Source: Pseudomonas siliginis (GTDB lineage Bacteria; Pseudomonadota; Gammaproteobacteria; Pseudomonadales; Pseudomonadaceae). From it: a stretch of DNA of 64,000 nucleotides. Below the pieces are notes generated by a model, which made no database searches, was not told the DNA's origin, and saw only the letters and a list, made by a program, of their open reading frames with translations. The DNA lies in the NCBI RefSeq assembly GCF_019145195.1, contig NZ_JAHSTW010000001.1:620001-684000 (forward strand). Reading direction: 5' to 3'. This document shows, piece after piece, positions 34,508-43,772 of this stretch. Made by a program: the position numbers and the translations under genes. How positions within the stretch are numbered: position 1 is the stretch's first letter; every line of letters begins with the position of its first letter.

Positions 34508-36136
34508 TTACAGCATCTGTTCAACCGCTGCGCCTTGTCGATCACGCAGGGCGCGCAACGTCGCGCGTAACTCGGCCGGCCGCACAGGTTTCGACAGAAT
34601 CGCAATCTGCCGGTCATGCAAGGCTACCTGAATCTTCTCGACGTCATGCCCGGTGATGATCATCGCCGGCACTGCCCAACCGCGCCGCCTGCGCACTTCG
34701 TCAATGCATTCGATGCCAGTGGCGTGGGTGCCGAGGTCATAGTCGGCGACGATGATGTCGCAGTCGGTGACCAGATCTTCAGCCGACGACTCGGCCTGCA
34801 CCACGCAGCCCCAGCGCTCAAGCAAAGCTGAAGTCGCCAGCAGCACGTTGCGATCATCCTCGACCAGACACACCTTCAGTCCGGTCAACAAACCCATCTG
34901 CCGCGCTTCACTGCGAACCACCAGTGACTGCGGCGCGGCCACGATCGGCAACCCCGCAAGCGTCACAGCTGTGCCGCGCCCCAACTGTGAACGCAGAGCA
35001 ACGCGCACATCGATCAGTTCACCAAGACGCTTGATGATCGACAGGCCCAGCCCGACGCCCTCGACATCTTTGTCGCGCACTTGCCGCACGCGATAAAACT
35101 CCTCGAAGACCTTGTGCAGATGCTCTTCGGCAATGCCGTTGCCACGGTCATGGATGACGATGGCCAGCCCTGCCCCACGTTTACGCACGCCAATCAGCAC
35201 CGGCCGCTGCGCGCCGTATTTGAAGCAGTTGGAGAGCACGTTCTGCAACATGGTCGCGAGCAGCGCCGGGTCGGTTCTGACCCAGTGGTTGCACGGTCGC
35301 AGCCGCAGTTCGACGCCTGCCCAACGGGCCGCTTCCTGGTGTTGGCGTATCAGATCCGCAAGCCATTCACCGAGATTCAGCGTTTGCATTTTCGCTTCGA
35401 CCCGACCGTTATCGAGGGTGTAGAGGTCGAGAATCGAGCGGAACAATTGCGAAACGTTAAGCAGCGAGCGGTCGATGTTGTCGACCAGCCGCCGCTCGTC
35501 ATCGCCCAGGCGCGACTCTCGCAGACACGCGGTAAACAGACCGATGGAATGAATCGGCTGACGCAAGTCATGACTGGCCTGCGCCAGAAACCGCGACTTT
35601 TCCAGGTTAGCCGCCACCGCTTCTTCCGACGCCTTGCGCGTACGCTCGAGCAGCAAGTGCGCATAAAACGGAATCACCGTGCTGGTGATCAGCAGCATCA
35701 GCACCATGAACGGCTGCGCCTGCCAATACGGCGTCAGGCGATAGACCACCAGCAGCGCCACCAATGCAAGGCCGGTGGCGATTGCCAGATAGCGCGAGCC
35801 GTAGCGCATGCCGTTGCCGAGATTGACCCAGACCATCACCGCATACAACGGCAGCGCCGCTTCGCCGCCGATCACCAGTCCAAAACAGGTGCCGGTGTAA
35901 TCGTGGACCATGGCAAAAATCCGCCGCGCCGGATAATGCCCGGGCCAACGCGCAATGGCTTGGCGGAACGCGATCGAAGCCAGCAGAAACAAGACAATGT
36001 AAGTGATGACCGGCAGGTAGGTATCGAAGCGATGGCCCGGCAGAAAACCCAGCACGACCATGTAAACCACCGCAATGGCAGCGATGATGATGCGCAGGTT
36101 GGCTTGGTCGAGTTCGGAATTTTTTTCGAACTTCAT
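34508..36136 (-). CDS. Membrane hybrid sensor histidine kinase
   Basis: A 542-residue protein. About six membrane helices fill residues 12-165 (from LRIIIAAIAVVYMVVLGFLP on). The dimerisation/phosphoacceptor motif is ASHDLRQPIHSIGLF. The ATPase domain has N-box LQNVLSNCFKYGA, DRGNGI and GVGLGLSI. The C-terminal 115 residues are a receiver domain with its Asp in DIIVADYDLG and Lys in ILSKPVRPAE. There is no periplasmic sensor domain, so the signal is probably sensed in the membrane. It is divergent from a LuxR-type response regulator 114 bases away, its likely partner. Confidence 0.9.
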   Translation of the reverse strand: MKFEKNSELDQANLRIIIAAIAVVYMVVLGFLPGHRFDTYLPVITYIVLFLLASIAFRQAIARWPGHYPARRIFAMVHDYTGTCFGLVIGGEAALPLYAVMVWVNLGNGMRYGSRYLAIATGLALVALLVVYRLTPYWQAQPFMVLMLLITSTVIPFYAHLLLERTRKASEEAVAANLEKSRFLAQASHDLRQPIHSIGLFTACLRESRLGDDERRLVDNIDRSLLNVSQLFRSILDLYTLDNGRVEAKMQTLNLGEWLADLIRQHQEAARWAGVELRLRPCNHWVRTDPALLATMLQNVLSNCFKYGAQRPVLIGVRKRGAGLAIVIHDRGNGIAEEHLHKVFEEFYRVRQVRDKDVEGVGLGLSIIKRLGELIDVRVALRSQLGRGTAVTLAGLPIVAAPQSLVVRSEARQMGLLTGLKVCLVEDDRNVLLATSALLERWGCVVQAESSAEDLVTDCDIIVADYDLGTHATGIECIDEVRRRRGWAVPAMIITGHDVEKIQVALHDRQIAILSKPVRPAELRATLRALRDRQGAAVEQML

Positions 36137-36250
36137 GGTAAACGTCCTTGTGCAGCAATCGTCAGTTTCGGAAGCAGCCTACAGGCAACCTTCGCGTCCG
36201 ATGCTAAGGTGCAGGCCTTGAATCACGCCTGACCCAGGGAGGGTCACGCC

Positions 36251-36853
36251 ATGACATGCCGGATCATCATAGCCGACGATCACCCACTGTTTCGCGAGGC
36301 GATGCTGCGCACCGTACAGCGCGTCCTGCCCGGAGCGAATATCTGCGAGGCCGGCGACTTCGACGCTGTGCTCGAGCTGCTGCCACAGGGCGACGAGCCG
36401 GATACGCTGATGCTCGATCTGCGTTTTCCCGGGCTGACCTGCATCACCCAGCTCGCCGACTTGCGAAGACGATTGCCGCGCACCACGCTGATCGTGGTGT
36501 CGATGGTTGACGATCAGACGCTGATCAGTGAAGTCATGGCGGCGGGCATTGACGGTTTTATCGGCAAGAACATTGCGCCGGATGAAATTGGCCAGGCGAT
36601 TCTGGCGATCCGTGAAGGTGAGGTGCTGGTGAAGTCGGCGCCGTCCGGCTTGTTGCCGCTGGAAACCGCGACGACGCTGACGCCGCGTCAGCAGGACGTG
36701 CTGCGGTTGATTGCGCAAGGCAAGACCAACAAGGAAATCGCCCGTGAACTGGATATTTCGCCGTTCACGGTGAGGATCCACGTGTCTTCGTTGTTGCGCA
36801 CGCTGGACGTGCCGACGCGGGCGGCAGCGGCGGTCAAGTATTCGGGTCTGTGA
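36251..36853 (+). CDS. LuxR/NarL-family response regulator
   Basis: A 200-residue regulator. The receiver has an acidic pair in [14 protein letters not shown], phospho-acceptor Asp in LMLDLRFPG and Lys in IGKNIAPDE. The C-terminal helix-turn-helix reads [20 protein letters not shown] and on to [19 protein letters not shown] lies before the ATG. It is probably phosphorylated by the divergent hybrid kinase. Its gene ends seven bases from the convergent symporter gene. The target genes are not evident. Confidence 0.9.
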   Translation: MTCRIIIADDHPLFREAMLRTVQRVLPGANICEAGDFDAVLELLPQGDEPDTLMLDLRFPGLTCITQLADLRRRLPRTTLIVVSMVDDQTLISEVMAAGIDGFIGKNIAPDEIGQAILAIREGEVLVKSAPSGLLPLETATTLTPRQQDVLRLIAQGKTNKEIARELDISPFTVRIHVSSLLRTLDVPTRAAAAVKYSGL

Positions 36854-36859
36854 AGCGTT

Positions 36860-37867
36860 TTACGGGTCCACCTGCGCCATCAGATCCGGCACCGACTCTG
36901 GCCGCTTGGCATAGCGCTGCGCCAATACCGCGCAGACCATCAGTTGAATCTGATGGAACAGCATCAGCGGCAGAATCAGCACGCCGATGGTGCTACCGGC
37001 AAAGAGTACCTGCGCCATCGGCACGCCGGTGGCCAGGCTCTTTTTCGAGCCGCAGAACAGGATGGTGATGCGGTCTTCCTGATTGAAGCCGAACGCTTTG
37101 CTCAACAGAATTGATGCCACCAGAACCAACGTCAGCAGAATGCAGCAGACCACCACCAAGCCGAGCAACTCGAACAACGGAATCTGCTGCCAGATGCCTT
37201 CGTTGACCGCCTCGCTGAATGCGCCGTACACCACCAGCAGAATCGAGCCCTGATCAACGAATTTCAGCCAGTTCTTGTTGCGCCCTACCCACGCGCCGAT
37301 CCAGCGGCGGGCGATCTGCCCGGCAATGAACGGCAGCAGCAATTGCACGCTGATCTTCACGATCGCATCGAGAGTCGAACCGCCGTCACCGTGAACGTTG
37401 AGCAGCAGCGTTACCAGCAGCGGCGTCAGAAAAATCCCGAACAGACTGGAAGCCGCCGCACTGCAGATCGCCGCCGGAATATTGCCTCGCGCCAGCGAAG
37501 TGAACGCGATCGCCGACTGCACGGTGGCCGGTAATGCGCACAGATAGAGCATGCCCATGTACAGCTGATCACCGATCAGCGGTGACAACAGCGGTTTCAG
37601 CGCCAGACCGAGAATCGGGAAGAGCACGAAGGTCAGGCCGAACACCAGCAGATGCAGACGCCAGTGGCCAGCGCCGGCGATGATCGATTCGCGCGACAGC
37701 TTGGCGCCATGCAGGAAAAACAGCAGGGCGATGGCGATGTTGGTCAGCCAGCCAAAGCCGACGGCGACTTGACCGCTGGCGGGAAGGAAGCTGGCCAGCA
37801 AGACGACGCCGATCAAGGTCAGCGTGAAGTTATCGGGCAGAAAACGTGGGCGCGTCATGAGATTCAT
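36860..37867 (-). CDS. Bile acid:sodium symporter-like membrane protein
   Basis: A protein of about 335 residues with nine to ten helices, of the SBF-like (PF13593-type) family. LFFLHGAKLSRESIIAG, CALPATVQSAIAFTSLARGN and ILFCGSKKSLATGVPMAQ are characteristic. Start choice is uncertain: ATG at 37867 (MNLMTRPRF) or 37858 (MTRPRF), since no strong ribosome site is present. The gene is divergent from an AraC-family regulator, which may control it. Family members transport organic anions or are of unknown substrate. Confidence 0.85.
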   Translation of the reverse strand: MNLMTRPRFLPDNFTLTLIGVVLLASFLPASGQVAVGFGWLTNIAIALLFFLHGAKLSRESIIAGAGHWRLHLLVFGLTFVLFPILGLALKPLLSPLIGDQLYMGMLYLCALPATVQSAIAFTSLARGNIPAAICSAAASSLFGIFLTPLLVTLLLNVHGDGGSTLDAIVKISVQLLLPFIAGQIARRWIGAWVGRNKNWLKFVDQGSILLVVYGAFSEAVNEGIWQQIPLFELLGLVVVCCILLTLVLVASILLSKAFGFNQEDRITILFCGSKKSLATGVPMAQVLFAGSTIGVLILPLMLFHQIQLMVCAVLAQRYAKRPESVPDLMAQVDP

Positions 37868-37940
37868 CCGGGGGTTGCCAGTGCGTGCCGACGACTCTAA
37901 CGTGACTGGCAATTACCGACTAACGCCGAAGAGCCGCAAG

Positions 37941-38729
37941 ATGCCGCCTAAAGGACATAGCAAAAGCGTTCGCCGCAGTGTTCCCGGGCTGCACAGCCTG
38001 CCGCGTCCCGTGTATGGACGCACTGAATCGCTGCCCAACCGCGCCCTCACCCGCCGTCATAGCCATCCGTGGGTGCAGTTGTCCTATGCGATTCAAGGCG
38101 TACTCGAAGTGCAGACCAGCGCCGGCCGTTTTGTCGCGCCGCCGGAACGTGCGGTGTGGATTCCAGCGGGCGTGCCGCACCGGGTATTCAGCGCACCGCA
38201 TACGGAAATGCGCAGCCTGTACATCGATAGCAGCGTCACTGGTTGGGCGGCTGAACATTGCCATGTGCTCGGCGTCAGCGATCTGCTCAGGGAGTTGATC
38301 CGCGCTTTCAGTCAGGTCCCGGTGGAATACAACGAAAGCGGCCCTGACGGACGCTTGGCCCAGGTGATCCTTGATCAATTGGCCGACGCGCCGACCATCG
38401 ACTTGATGCTGCCGCTGCCGCAAGACCCGCGCTTGAAGCAGATCTATCAGAGCCTGGAGCAACACCCGGAGCAGCAGACCACCCTGAGCCACTGGAGCGA
38501 AAAATTCGGTGTCACCGAAAAGACTCTGACACGGCTGTTTTTGCGCGACACCGGCCTGACCTTCCGCGCCTGGCGCCAGCGCCTGCGCTTGCTCGGAGCT
38601 CTAACGCCGCTGGAGAAAGGTGAGCGTGTGACCGACGTTGCACTGGCTTGTGGATACGACTCGACCTCGGCGTTTATCGCCGCGTTTCGTCAGCAGTTTG
38701 GCGAGACGCCGGGGGAGTTTTTCCGCTGA
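37941..38729 (+). CDS. AraC-family regulator with cupin sensor domain
   Basis: A 262-residue regulator. The N-terminal cupin part has RRHSHPWVQLSYAIQGVLEV and AVWIPAGVPH. The C-terminal double helix-turn-helix starts LSHWSEKFGVTEKTLTRLF and ends VTDVALACGYDSTSAFIAAF and FGETPGEFFR. The ATG at 37941 was chosen because the longer frame overlaps the divergent symporter gene. It is the likely regulator of that symporter; its ligand is unknown. Confidence 0.88.
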   Translation: MPPKGHSKSVRRSVPGLHSLPRPVYGRTESLPNRALTRRHSHPWVQLSYAIQGVLEVQTSAGRFVAPPERAVWIPAGVPHRVFSAPHTEMRSLYIDSSVTGWAAEHCHVLGVSDLLRELIRAFSQVPVEYNESGPDGRLAQVILDQLADAPTIDLMLPLPQDPRLKQIYQSLEQHPEQQTTLSHWSEKFGVTEKTLTRLFLRDTGLTFRAWRQRLRLLGALTPLEKGERVTDVALACGYDSTSAFIAAFRQQFGETPGEFFR

Positions 38730-38837
38730 CACTTCGTTTTTGCCGAACTGTCAGTCAGAAATAAACGATTTTTCTTTGCTCCAGATCCGTCGCTAGCATG
38801 GCCCCGTCAGACGTTGATCGAGAGGGTGCAGTGATGC

Positions 38838-38926
38838 CTGTGGGAGCGAGCCTGCTCGCGAACGCGGTGGGTCAGCAACCTCAACTTCACTGTTCCATCG
38901 CATTCGCGAGCAGGCTCGCTCCCACA
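38838..38926. repeat. REP inverted pair
   Basis: Facing REP copies lie upstream of the TerC-family gene, close to its start. Confidence 0.9.
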
Positions 38927-38967
38927 GGGGATGCGCTTGCTGCAAATAAAAAGACAGGGAGCGTGCC

Positions 38968-39942
38968 ATGCCTGCCACGAACATCAACATCGGCGAACCC
39001 TGGATGTGGGGTGCCTTCATCATCTTCGTTCTGGCCATGCTGGCCCTGGACTTGTTTGTCTTCGGCGGGCGCAAGGCGCACCGGGTGTCGGTGCGGGAAG
39101 CGTCGGCCTGGGTGATTGCCTGGTGCCTGCTCGCGCTGAGCTTCTCCGGGCTGCTCTGGTGGTATCTGCACGGCGAATTCGGCAGTGAAATCGCCCGACA
39201 GAAAACCCTGGAATTTCTCACCGGTTACCTGATCGAGCAGTCGCTGTCGATCGACAACATGTTCATCTTCGTGATGATCTTCAGCTACTTCGCCGTGCCG
39301 CCGGAATTGCAGCGGCGGGTGCTGCTGTACGGCGTGCTCGGCGCGATTGTCATGCGCGCGATCATGATTTTTGCCGGGGTGTGGCTGGTGTCGCAGTTCG
39401 AATGGCTGCTGTATGCCTTCGGTGTGTTCCTGATCATCACCGGGATCAAGATGCTGGTGTTCGCTGATCATCAACCGGATCTGGAAAAGAATCCGATATT
39501 GCGCTGGGTTCGCGGGCATGTGCGCATCACCAGTGGCTTTCATGGCGAGAAGTTTTTTATCCTGCAGAACGGCGTGCGATGGGCAACACCGATGTTCCTG
39601 GTGCTGGTGCTGATCGAGGCCAGCGACCTGATGTTCGCGGTCGACAGCATCCCGGCGATCTTCGCCGTCACCACCGACCCGTTCATTGTCTTCACCTCGA
39701 ACATCTTCGCGATCATGGGCCTGCGCGCGCTGTACTTCCTGCTGGCGGACATGGCTGATCGCTTTCACCTGCTCAAATACGGGCTGGCGATCGTGCTGGT
39801 GTTCATCGGCGGCAAGATGGTGCTGATGCCGTGGTTCCACATGCCGGTGGAATGGTCGCTGGCAATCGTCGGCTCGGTGATTCTGGGGTCGGTGCTGTTG
39901 AGTCTGGCGACCAGCCGCGAGGCAGAACGCCGCACCGAATGA
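38968..39942 (+). CDS. TerC-family membrane protein
   Basis: A 324-residue integral membrane protein with about eight helices. The family signatures are LTGYLIEQSLSIDNMFIFVM and LVLIEASDLMFAVDSIPAIF, each with the conserved Asp residues thought to bind a metal ion. TerC proteins (Alx, MeeF/MeeY types) export manganese or help metallate secreted proteins; tellurium resistance is only the historical name. AGGGAG precedes the start. No metal-responsive riboswitch was recognised upstream. Confidence 0.9.
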   Translation: MPATNINIGEPWMWGAFIIFVLAMLALDLFVFGGRKAHRVSVREASAWVIAWCLLALSFSGLLWWYLHGEFGSEIARQKTLEFLTGYLIEQSLSIDNMFIFVMIFSYFAVPPELQRRVLLYGVLGAIVMRAIMIFAGVWLVSQFEWLLYAFGVFLIITGIKMLVFADHQPDLEKNPILRWVRGHVRITSGFHGEKFFILQNGVRWATPMFLVLVLIEASDLMFAVDSIPAIFAVTTDPFIVFTSNIFAIMGLRALYFLLADMADRFHLLKYGLAIVLVFIGGKMVLMPWFHMPVEWSLAIVGSVILGSVLLSLATSREAERRTE

Positions 39943-39959
39943 CACAACCCACCCCCACC

Positions 39960-40050
39960 TGTGGGAGCGAGCCTGCTCGCGAATACGCCGGCTCATTCAA
40001 CATAGGAGTTGAATGACACACCGCTTTCGCGAGCAGCCTCGCTCCCACAT
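39960..40050. repeat. REP inverted pair
   Basis: Facing REP copies, one with a single change (GAGCAGCCTCGCTC), lie between the convergent TerC and PotF-like genes. Confidence 0.88.
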
Positions 40051-40066
40051 TTGAAGTGCGGTGCTC

Positions 40067-41167
40067 TTATTTATCGGATTTGATACTTGTCCACACGCGC
40101 GTGCGCACCCGTTCCATTTTCTGCGGCAACGGTTGCACCACATACAGGGTTTTCAGCGCTTCGCTGGTCGGGGTCAGATTGGGGTTGTCGGTGATGTCCT
40201 TGTTGACCAGCGGCATCGAGTCCTTGTTGGCATTCGGGTAACCGAGGAAATCGCTGATCGGTGCGATCACTTTCGGGTCGAGCAAGTGGTTGAGGAATTC
40301 GTGGGCCTCGGCGACGTTCTTCGCGCTATTCGGAATGGCGAAGGTGTCGAACCAGATTGGCGCGCCCTCCTTCGGCAAACGCCAGTCGACCACCACGCCA
40401 TTGCCCGCCTCTTTGGCGCGATTGCCGAACTGGTAGAAGCTGCCGGAATAACCGATCGCCACGCAGATGTCGCCGTTGGCGATGTCGGTCATGTACTTGG
40501 CCGAGTTGAAGTAGGTCACGTAAGGGCGAATCTTCATCATCAAGGCCTTGGCCTTTTCATAGTCCGCCGGGTTCTGGCTGTTCGGGTCGAGGCCGAGGTA
40601 ATGCAGGGCCAGCGGCAGGATCTCCGACGGCGAATCGAGCATCGCCACGCCACAGGCCTTGAGCTTTTCCATGTTCTCGGGCTTGAACACCAGATCCCAA
40701 CTGTCCACCGGCGCATTTTCGCCCAGGGCGGCCTTGACCTTGGCCGGGTTGAAGCCGATCAGCACGGTGCCGTACATGTACGGCACGCCGTACTGGTTGC
40801 CGGGGTCGTTGGCGTCGAGCAATTTGAGCAGGGCCGGATCCTGGTGCTGCCAGTTCGGCAATTTCGACTTGTCGAGTTTCTGGAACACGCCGGCCTTGAT
40901 CTGGGTTTCGATGAACTGATTGGACGGCACCACCAAGTCGTAACCGGAGTTGCCGGTGAGCAGTTTGGCTTCCAGTGATTCGTTGGTGTCGAAGGTATCC
41001 CAGGTCACTTTGATCTTGCTTTGCTCGGCGAAGTCCTTGGGCACTGACGGCAGAATGTAATCCGCCCAGTTGTACACCCGCAGTTCGCGCTGCTCGGCCT
41101 GGACGGCGCTGGCCAGCAGCGTCAGGCCACACACGGTGGCGCCCAGAATGCGTTTGATCGTGACCAT
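40067..41167 (-). CDS. Polyamine-type ABC binding protein, PotF/SpuD-like, orphan
   Basis: A 366-residue secreted protein with signal peptide MVTIKRILGATVCGLTLLAS (cleaved near VQAEQ), then LRVYNWADYILPSVPKDFAEQ, the family hallmark. FDTNESLEAKLLTGNSGYDLVVPS and GYSGSFYQFGNRA are also as in PotF/SpuD. GGGGAAA precedes the ATG at 41167. No permease or ATPase genes are adjacent, so it must work with a system encoded elsewhere. Unlike the neighbouring NCS1 permease gene it has no TGGTATACCA-type operator, so I do not include it in the regulon. Confidence 0.9.
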   Translation of the reverse strand: MVTIKRILGATVCGLTLLASAVQAEQRELRVYNWADYILPSVPKDFAEQSKIKVTWDTFDTNESLEAKLLTGNSGYDLVVPSNQFIETQIKAGVFQKLDKSKLPNWQHQDPALLKLLDANDPGNQYGVPYMYGTVLIGFNPAKVKAALGENAPVDSWDLVFKPENMEKLKACGVAMLDSPSEILPLALHYLGLDPNSQNPADYEKAKALMMKIRPYVTYFNSAKYMTDIANGDICVAIGYSGSFYQFGNRAKEAGNGVVVDWRLPKEGAPIWFDTFAIPNSAKNVAEAHEFLNHLLDPKVIAPISDFLGYPNANKDSMPLVNKDITDNPNLTPTSEALKTLYVVQPLPQKMERVRTRVWTSIKSDK

Positions 41168-41373
41168 GGTTGTTTCCCCGAATGCGACGTGAGATCGATG
41201 GTTTTTATGTTCTGTACACGGCAGTGGCTGTAACGATAGCCAAGGGTAAAAAAGGTCGAGCCTGTTGTTATGGTTTCGATTCTTGCTGACAGCGTAGCGC
41301 GATGACAGTAGGCGGCGGGCCAAAAGGGGATCGATATGGCCAATTTGCTTGACCGCCGTGATACGCAAACAAA

Positions 41374-41398
41374 AATGCCCGGCGCTGGGCCGGGCATT
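41374..41398 (-). terminator. Rho-independent terminator of the NCS1 permease gene
   Basis: AATGCCCGG and CCGGGCATT form a 9-base stem; read on the minus strand it is followed by TTTTTG. It lies 19 bases after the permease stop. Confidence 0.8.
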
Positions 41399-41416
41399 GC
41401 TGTGTTGCCGTTTCGA

Positions 41417-42829
41417 TCAGTCGGTATAGCCGAGTCTGGCCGCCCTGCTCTGCTGCGCCTGACCACGGGTTGCGAGGCAGTAATACAGCGGCACCGTTAC
41501 CACCAGACCGACCAGCCAGGACAGGTCGGCACCTTCCACCAGATTGGCGTACGGCCCCACGTACAGCGAGGTGTTGGCAAACGGCAGCTGCACGATGATG
41601 CCGATGAAATAGGCAATGATCGCGTGCAGGTTGAAGCGCCCGTAGATCCCGCCGTCAGCGCGGAAGATCGAGGCGATGTCGTAGTTGCCGCGCTTGATCA
41701 GATAGAAATCGATCAGGTTGATCGACGCCCACGGCACCAGCACCAGCAAGAGCGCGAGAATCAGTCCGATGAATTGGGAAATGAAATCTGCCGAAGCGCC
41801 GAGGGCGACCACACAGCATCCCGTCAGGATCACGCTCGACAGCACCACGCGCACCTTGATGCTCGGCGTCCACTGGCTGGCGAAGGTCTGAATCGAGGTG
41901 ATGATCGACAACACCGCGCCATACAGATTGAGCGCGTTGTGGCTGATGATGTTGAGCAGAAACAGCACCATCAGTATCGGCCCTAGCCAACCAGTGGACT
42001 GCTTGACCGCTGCCATCGCTTCAGTGCCTTCCGGCGTCGCCAGTACCGCCACCGCGCCAAAACTGAACGACAGAATCGTGCCCAGCGTCGCACCCAGATA
42101 CGTCGCCCAGAAGGGTTTGGCGATACCGATGTTTGCTGGCAGATAACGCGAATAGTCGGAGACGTACGGCGAGAAGCTGATCTGCCAGATGATCCCTAGC
42201 GACACCGTCGCCAGCCAGCCGGAGAGATTGAAACTGCCGCGCGTCAGGAAGTCCGCCGGCAAGTCATGGGCGAAAATGTAGATGAAGCCGGCGAGCAACG
42301 CGCCGCCCATCACCCAGGTGCCGATGCGGTTGAGGGTGTGGATGAAGTTGTAGCCGATCACACCGATCGCCGTAGCAGCCAGCGCGCCGATCAGAATGCT
42401 CAGCGGCGCCGGTACTGACGGCGCAATGCCGACAATGGATTTACCGGCCAGCACGATGTTGGAAATGAAGAAACCGATGTAGATGAGCGCCGCGAAGAAC
42501 ACGATCAGCAGTGCGCCATAACGGCCGAACTGACCGCGACTCTGGACCATTTGCGGTATGCCCATGCGCGGGCCTTGGGCCGAGGCCAGCGCAATCACCA
42601 CGCCGCCGATCATGTGCCCCAGCGCAATCGCCAGCAGCCCCCAGAACAGATTCAGATGGAACACCTGAACCACCATGGCGCCGGTGACGATGGGCAGTGG
42701 CGCGATGTTGGTGCTGAACCAAAGAGTGAACAGATCGCGGGCCTTCCCGTGGCGTTCCGCGAGTGGGACGTAATCGACCGTATGATTCTCGATCAACGGA
42801 TCTTGCCGGGACATCTGGGACATATGCAT
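41417..42829 (-). CDS. NCS1-family permease (cytosine/purine type)
   Basis: A 470-residue transporter with twelve predicted helices. HTVDYVPLAERHGKARDLFT and FSTNIAPLPIVTGAMV at the start, and QMVQSRGQFGRYGA after the second helix, are typical of the NCS1 nucleobase/cation symporters (cytosine, purines, allantoin, hydantoins, thiamine-like compounds). The start could be the ATG at 42829 or 42823. It is the closest transporter to the monooxygenase gene and has its own predicted operator, which makes a nitrogen heterocycle the favoured substrate of the pathway. Confidence 0.9.
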   Translation of the reverse strand: MHMSQMSRQDPLIENHTVDYVPLAERHGKARDLFTLWFSTNIAPLPIVTGAMVVQVFHLNLFWGLLAIALGHMIGGVVIALASAQGPRMGIPQMVQSRGQFGRYGALLIVFFAALIYIGFFISNIVLAGKSIVGIAPSVPAPLSILIGALAATAIGVIGYNFIHTLNRIGTWVMGGALLAGFIYIFAHDLPADFLTRGSFNLSGWLATVSLGIIWQISFSPYVSDYSRYLPANIGIAKPFWATYLGATLGTILSFSFGAVAVLATPEGTEAMAAVKQSTGWLGPILMVLFLLNIISHNALNLYGAVLSIITSIQTFASQWTPSIKVRVVLSSVILTGCCVVALGASADFISQFIGLILALLLVLVPWASINLIDFYLIKRGNYDIASIFRADGGIYGRFNLHAIIAYFIGIIVQLPFANTSLYVGPYANLVEGADLSWLVGLVVTVPLYYCLATRGQAQQSRAARLGYTD

Positions 42830-42907
42830 GAACTCGAGTTTGTCTGTTTTTATCTTTGTATGAAGCCAAACCGGGAGGACTCTTGGGTCGCCCCTCAGAT
42901 GCAGACC

Positions 42908-42923
42908 ATATTATGGTATTCCA
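42908..42923 (-). promoter_or_regulatory. Predicted GntR operator 4, NCS1 permease promoter
   Basis: ATATTATGGTATTCCA matches the operator with changes that make it the exact complement of the site at 9848-9863 over the core. The match to the ABC-operon promoter extends through AAAGTTTGGAATACCATAAT read on the minus strand. It lies 79 bases before the permease start. Confidence 0.7.
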
Positions 42924-43080
42924 AACTTTGCACAAGCCTGATCCGCTGATTCTGTCGCTGGCTGATCCGCTATCCTCGCTGATCCCACCCCTGACCGGCT
43001 AGCTGAACGCCCCGTAAACATTGAGTTTCCGACGACAGTGGCACGTTTATCGGTTCACCAGAAAAGCTCTTGCAAGATAT

Positions 43081-43096
43081 GTATTACGGTATACCA
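43081..43096 (+). promoter_or_regulatory. Predicted GntR operator 5, second flavin reductase
   Basis: GTATTACGGTATACCA has one change from operator 1. The surrounding bases are also shared with operator 1: CTTGCA at the same distance upstream and TCAGAC directly downstream. It lies in the 317-base divergent gap with operator 4, 50 bases before the gene start; I see nothing else in that gap. Confidence 0.75.
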
Positions 43097-43146
43097 TCAG
43101 ACCTACAAATCATAGAAACCGCGTCACACCACCCGAGGACCACCCA

Positions 43147-43632
43147 ATGATCGATGCTGCCATTTACAAACAAGTCATGGGCTCGTTCCCGTCCGGCGTC
43201 ACCGTCATCACCACGCTGGACGACGACGGCCAGATCGTCGGCCTGACCGCCAGCGCGTTCAGCTCACTGTCGATGGACCCGGCGCTGGTGCTGTTCTGCC
43301 CCAACTACAGCTCCGACTCCTATCCCGTGCTGATCAAGAACAAACGCTTTGCGATTCACCTGTTGTCCAGCGTGCAGCAAAGCGAGGCCTATGCCTTCGC
43401 GCGCAAAGGCAAGGACAAGGCGCAGGGCATCGAGTGGACGTTGAGCGAACTGGGCAACCCGATCCTCGCCAATGCCACGGCGGTGATCGAGTGCGAGTTG
43501 TGGCGTGAATACGAAGGTGGCGACCACGCGATCATGGTCGGCGCGGTGAAGAACCTGATCGTCCCCGAGCAGGTCGCCGGACCGCTGGTGTATTGCCACG
43601 GCAAGATGGGCGCGTTGCCGGTTGTGGCGTGA
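43147..43632 (+). CDS. RutF/HpaC-like flavin reductase, copy 2
   Basis: A 161-residue flavin reductase with PSGVTVITT, GLTASAFSSLS and LVLFCPNYSSDSYPVL. It is about three-quarters identical by eye to copy 1 at 5653-6138 and of exactly equal length, so the two are recent paralogues. The ATG at 43147 gives MIDAAIYKQVMGSFPSG; the longer frame runs through the operator. It lies nearer to the monooxygenase gene than copy 1 and has its own operator, and should supply reduced FMN to that enzyme. Confidence 0.9.
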   Translation: MIDAAIYKQVMGSFPSGVTVITTLDDDGQIVGLTASAFSSLSMDPALVLFCPNYSSDSYPVLIKNKRFAIHLLSSVQQSEAYAFARKGKDKAQGIEWTLSELGNPILANATAVIECELWREYEGGDHAIMVGAVKNLIVPEQVAGPLVYCHGKMGALPVVA

Positions 43633-43656
43633 TTTCACCAGATCTCGGATATCCCA

Positions 43657-43745
43657 TGTGGGAGCGAGCCTGCTCGCGAAAGCGATGGGTCAGTTGTTAC
43701 ATTTTTGACTGACCCGACGCCTTCGCGAGCAAGCTCGCTCCCACA
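43657..43745. repeat. REP inverted pair
   Basis: Facing REP copies lie between the convergent ends of the second flavin reductase gene and the chemoreceptor gene. Confidence 0.9.
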
Positions 43746-43772
43746 AGTTTTGGTGTTGCCTGGGCTACCGTG

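Noticed and set aside
40067..41167. PotF-like binding protein as a member of the GntR regulon
   Set aside because: No TGGTATACCA-type site was found upstream of it, although it neighbours the regulon.
41417..42829. Assignment of the catabolic regulon to Rut uracil breakdown
   Set aside because: RutB, RutC and RutE equivalents are absent, the permease is NCS1 rather than NCS2, and the set has extra families.
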